This document shows, piece by piece, positions 60,105 to 64,000 of a stretch of DNA of 64,000 nt. A program made the translations under genes and the position numbers. Position 1 is the first letter of the stretch. Every line of letters starts with the position of its first letter. Below the pieces are notes generated by a model. It saw nothing but the letters and a program-made list of their open reading frames with translations. It was not told where the DNA came from and did no database searches. Source of the stretch: Trissonchulus latispiculum (taxonomy: Eukaryota > Nematoda > Enoplea > Enoplida > Ironidae); contig JASAND010006481.1 of assembly GCA_030248195.1 (NCBI GenBank), forward strand, positions 1-64,000, in the 5' to 3' direction.

Positions 60105-60736
60105 CATAATTTAATATATTCATATTTAAATGGTATATTTTTCTTCCGCGGTTGTCATTTCTGTTTTGCTTATGTACCTATTCAGCCTTTCGTGAATATC
60201 TTTTATGCCATTTCCTGCTCCAACACGTTAACTGTCATTTGCATAACACCGCTTGATGAGATTCGTTTTCCTTTCCACAGCATTTTATCGATATGCAGCC
60301 ATTTACACAGGGAGAAGAAAAAGTTTAGTTAACACTATACACATATACAAAGAAACAGCTCCGTGTAAAGCTTTGTAATGTTCGTTGCATTCAGCAAAGT
60401 CACTTATACTTTAGGGGTATGCAAATTAGTCTAACACTGCAGACCATTCAGTCAATACGCATGTGCGTGTTTTCATCTACTTGTTTGTGTCGAATGTCAC
60501 TTGTGCAGTCCTTTATCTAGTACTGATTGGAAAAGGGGCGTTGTCACAATTGTCTAACGATTGTCTTGAAGAATAGCTAGCTACCTATCAAATGCATTAC
60601 TATGTCAGAATGTTAAACAATTTAGAATAATTAAGACAAGATTAAATAAAATTTACTTAAACTGGGACTTACTTACAAAACTTTAACAAAACAAGATCAA
60701 ACCCAGTCTCTGTGACTAACTTTTTAATCACGCTCA
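60105..60736. other. Spacer without recognised gene
   Basis: A/T-rich sequence after gene E; no exon supported. Confidence 0.4.
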
Positions 60737-62427
60737 TACCAAAAACAGCTTTTGTTGGGTCAAAAATAAGGGGGGAGCTTGATAAGAGCGAACCTCTTTC
60801 GCCTTGATTTTTTGCACAATACAATGTATGCATTACACGAGCACTCAGCCGACAGATTCGTTTCTTTTTGGCCCGTTTGTGAATTGAAAAACGTTATATC
60901 GCGGTTGCTACCACTATGTCTGTCAGACAAAAACGTAGCTAACCTATGCTTAACTTAAAATACATACAGTGTATATTTCAATTATAGCCTTTCTGTTAAA
61001 CAAAGTTAATTTAGTAAACAAAACTCGTCTGAAAATTAACAATCTTTTCAGGGGTGGCGGGGTGGCGACAGGGGTGGCGAGTCCGCCACCCCAAAACAGA
61101 CACAAACAAGACATACTCTACTCTGCACGCACATACAAACACACGCTAGGGGTGGAGGGGTGGCGAGCAGACTCCGAGCGATTTTCTTGATAAGATATGC
61201 AAATTAACTGTAGCTAGTAATAACTTCTCCCTTCATAGAAACTACACACAACGAATGCGCATCTATATACAGTCTCTTATCGCGTAGCTGTGTACTAAAG
61301 GCTCTTTATTAACGGTTAAGGATTAATCAGCCTCAAATGCAAACAAATCATTTCACTTTCGTCTATAATTAGAATCTTATCAGAGGAAGACATTTATAGC
61401 CTAAGCTATTACGACCAACAACTTAGTTTATTAGCTGTTAACGTTATAACTAACGAATGGCCAGTTTAATTGTTTCGTCCCGAATAAAAGCAGGGAGGGC
61501 GAGGGGGGAATCCTCTCGCTCTATCCCTCTTTTTTTGTGATGATTGTTCTGTTTACCAATTTGATCTTTTTCTAGTGGTATTCGTTTGGCTTCATACCAA
61601 ATACAGCTTGTCCTGGGTCTAAAAAAGCGAGGAGATTGATAAGAGCGAACCTCTTTCGCTTAGAATTTTGCAAAATATAATCTATTATGCATTGGACGAG
61701 CATTCAGCCTTAATACGACAGGGAGGAGGGGGGGGCTGCTGTTCAGTTAAAGCAAAAACACAACAATTGTTCCGCTTTCCCTTGTTGCTTTTCGAATTGA
61801 AAAACGTTAGATCGCGCTAGCTAGCACTATGTCTGTCTGACAATACAATACCGCTTAACTTAAAATACATACAGTGGGTATATTTGGCTGAAAATTCACT
61901 GTGCGTATATTTGGCAGAAAATTCACTATCTTTACAGGGGTGGCGGGGTGGCGGCAGGGGTGGCGAGTCCGCCACCCGAAAACAGACACAAACAAGACAT
62001 GCTGTACTATGCACGCACATACATACACACGCTAGGGGTGGAGGGGTGGCGAGCAGACTCCGAGCGATTTTCTGATAAGATATGCAAATTAAACCTAGCT
62101 ACTAATAACTTCTCCGTTCATAGGAACTACTCACAACGTATGCGTATATATACACAGTCTCTTATCGCGTAGTTGTCTAAAAAAGGCTCTTTACTAACGG
62201 GCAATTAAGGAATAATAAGCACCTTCAAGGGCGAGTTAATACGAGCAACAACTTAGTTTATTGGCTGTTACCGTTACAACTGAGGTATGGCCAGTTTCGT
62301 TGTTTCGTCCAGAATAAAAGCAGAGAGAGTGAGGGGGGAAACCTCTCACTCTATTCCTCCTATTTTTCTGGTGATTGTTCTGTTTAGCAATTTGATCTTT
62401 TTCTAGTGGTATTCCTTTGGCTGTTCT
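60737..62427 (+). repeat. Direct tandem duplication of about 850 bp
   Basis: Copies 60737-61594 and 61595-62427 begin with ATACCAAA and an ACAGCTT block and both contain GATAAGAGCGAACCTC, the GGGGTGGCGGGGTGGCG run, ACTCCGAGCGATTTTCT, CTCTTATCGCGTAG and end near TTTTTCTAGTGGTATTC. They differ by substitutions and indels, so the duplication is not very recent. Short frames inside are not credible genes. Confidence 0.88.
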
Positions 62428-63120
62428 GTGAAGACTGAAGCTGCAGCGAGGAGAAGAAAAAGAAACGGAATCATTGATAGAACAGTTAATTTGTTAAAAC
62501 ATTGTTACTATGTGTGGTGGACGGGGCAGCAGTAGAAGGGGGGGGGGAGTTCTGTTTTTCATGGTTAAAATTCTTGCTCACAAACATCTGTTATGTCTAC
62601 GGCACTAATAAGAGGGGGCCCCACCTCCCTGCTGCTGCCTCCGTGTGCTCACTTATTTACATGTTAACCACATTTGTTATTTGTTTCCGTGGTTCATGTG
62701 AACTTGAATAATGTGGAATAAAATCAGAGGAGTGACATGTGATAGTTTACTCCCCCTGCCCCCCCCCCTCGTTTCCTAAAAGAAACCAGGGGGGGGGGGA
62801 ATCGTTGAAGACAGACGGTCTTCCCCCCCCCGTCCTGTTCAGCTGTCCTGTTCAGGCGTGTAGATTTCTATGTAACTTCAGTTACTGAATTGTTCCTATG
62901 TAGATAGAGTCAGACTCCTAGCTTTGGTGTTTTCACTGTCTACAGTCGTTCGTCCAACAGATTAGCAGTCCGCCAGATGAAGAAGACGAAGCAGGATTCT
63001 TGGGGGGGCCCTATCAGAATGCGGCAGCCCACAAATAATAGAGCGAAAGAGGGAACGCCTGTTTTGAACGCCTATCTTCGTGTTGGTTTTAGTTATATCT
63101 CCGTGCTCTCTCGTCCTTTC
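62428..63120. other. Spacer with G/C runs
   Basis: Several runs of 8 to 10 G or C (62540, 62760-62840). No exon recognised. Confidence 0.4.
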
Positions 63121-63127
63121 ACTGGCT

Positions 63128-63257
63128 GTCTCTGTCTTTTTATCTCTCTCTGTCTCTGGCTGTCTCTCTCTCTCTCTCTGTGTGTGTCTCTCTCTGTCTC
63201 TCCTTCTCTCTCTCTGTCTCTCTCTCTGTGTCTCTCTCTCTCTCCTCTCTCTCGCTA

Positions 63258-63291
<34 letters not shown>

Positions 63292-63310
63292 GCTATCCCC
63301 TCGCTGTGTC
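63128..63310 (+). repeat. CT/TGTC microsatellite
   Basis: About 180 bp of CTCTCT interspersed with TGTCTC and TATCTC units. The long frames crossing it on both strands are translations of the repeat. Confidence 0.95.
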
Positions 63311-63779
63311 TCTTTTAATGTGAGCCTCATGAAACGCGCCCCTTTAGTCCCCTGTTTTCCCCACCTACATATTTTATTGTCTTGTTTCAACATCTCTATA
63401 TTAGTTTTAGACCAAAGTGTGAAAGTTGGCCAAAAAGAGCATTGGTGTCAATTTGTTGCCATGTTCTTTGAATTGAATAAGATCATTGTGACAAAACTTC
63501 CTAGTGCTCTTTTCTTTACATACGTATGTATATATCAAGAACAATTATCAACATCATTTGAAGCTCCCCGAAATATCCTGTCCTGTTATTATTAGGAGTT
63601 TGCGAACACGGAAAGAAGCGGAAGATGTGGCCTAATGTGGGTATGTGATAATGAATGTGTTTAGCTTTGATTTTTCTGTTGCATTTTTCGTGTTACGGGG
63701 GGAGGTGACTAAAATGGGGGTACCCCAGAATTCTTGGATCTGTTTCATTTTTTGCATGAATATATATGTCGTAGTAATT

Positions 63780-63940
63780 TCTGTATTCAGTAAATACTGT
63801 ATTTACTGGCCGATTTCAGTAAATACCGTATTTACTAGTAAGAATGGCATTTTCTTTAAACTTCCTGTCTTTACACGTAAATACCATTTTTACTGATACT
63901 CGTCCAGTAAATAGTGTATTTTCTAGTAAATTCTGTATTT
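63780..63940. repeat. Array of palindromic TAAATAC/GTATTTA motifs
   Basis: Repeated CAGTAAATAC-GTATTTACT units, some perfect palindromes (CAGTAAATACTGTATTTACTG around 63789-63809), recur every 30 to 45 bp up to about 63940. They could be the end of an element or a binding-site cluster. Confidence 0.6.
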
Positions 63941-64000
63941 TGTCTTAATAAACGCCTTTGTCTTTGTGTGTGGCTACGGATACAAAAGGCAAGCCGCCGG

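Noticed and set aside
62962..63595. Long frames on both strands rich in S/L/C or R/E
   Set aside because: They are translations of the CT microsatellite.

Overview
The window looks like nuclear DNA of a eukaryote, most likely an animal. Almost every gene is cut into short exons by GT-AG introns with pyrimidine-rich 3' splice sites, AATAAA-type signals follow several stop codons, and there are hAT-like elements, microsatellites and satellite DNA. There is no prokaryotic operon structure, ribosomal RNA or convincing tRNA. Runs of 7 to 12 G or C are unusually frequent in introns and even in exons. I cannot name the species.

Layout. Positions 1-6365 and 15700-21828 are the two arms of a large inverted repeat. 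Each arm carries a copy of the same many-exon gene (gene A): the left copy runs leftwards from 6097 and leaves the window at base 1; the right copy runs rightwards from 15963 to 24073. The two start exons face away from each other across about 9.3 kb of satellite DNA (6345-15720), whose monomers of about 320-345 bp are full of short palindromes and switch orientation near 11670. Gene A consists of duplicated symmetric phase-1 exons of two alternating kinds, one acidic/proline-rich and one basic. Further right come two smaller relatives on the plus strand with phase-1 exons and a similar C-terminal domain (gene B 27668-29948, gene C about 31305-32270), plus isolated exons, one of which is split by a hAT-type element with a perfect 8-bp target duplication.

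Then follow three genes of mobile-DNA or replication type, all on the plus strand: a PrimPol-like archaeo-eukaryotic primase (35343-36215), a two-exon DDE transposase with a C-terminal CXC cysteine domain (36873-39978), and a multi-exon P-loop ATPase of the DUF3987 type (43865-48119). Between the transposase and the ATPase lie a decayed minus-strand fragment of gene A and a single diverged satellite monomer, so parts of the left-hand locus have moved there. Last is gene E (50820-60094), 21 exons all joined in phase 2, coding for an unrecognised charged, probably disordered nuclear protein of about 969 residues. The final 4 kb holds a direct duplication of about 850 bp, a CT microsatellite and a short array of palindromic TAAATAC motifs.

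Working hypothesis: primase, ATPase and transposase, with a palindromic satellite that could serve as origin or recombination site, may be parts of a large self-replicating mobile element or an integrated virus-like replicon domesticated by, or nested in, a host gene cluster. The alternative is an ampliconic host palindrome peppered with unrelated transposons. The sequence shows the parts; their cooperation is inference.
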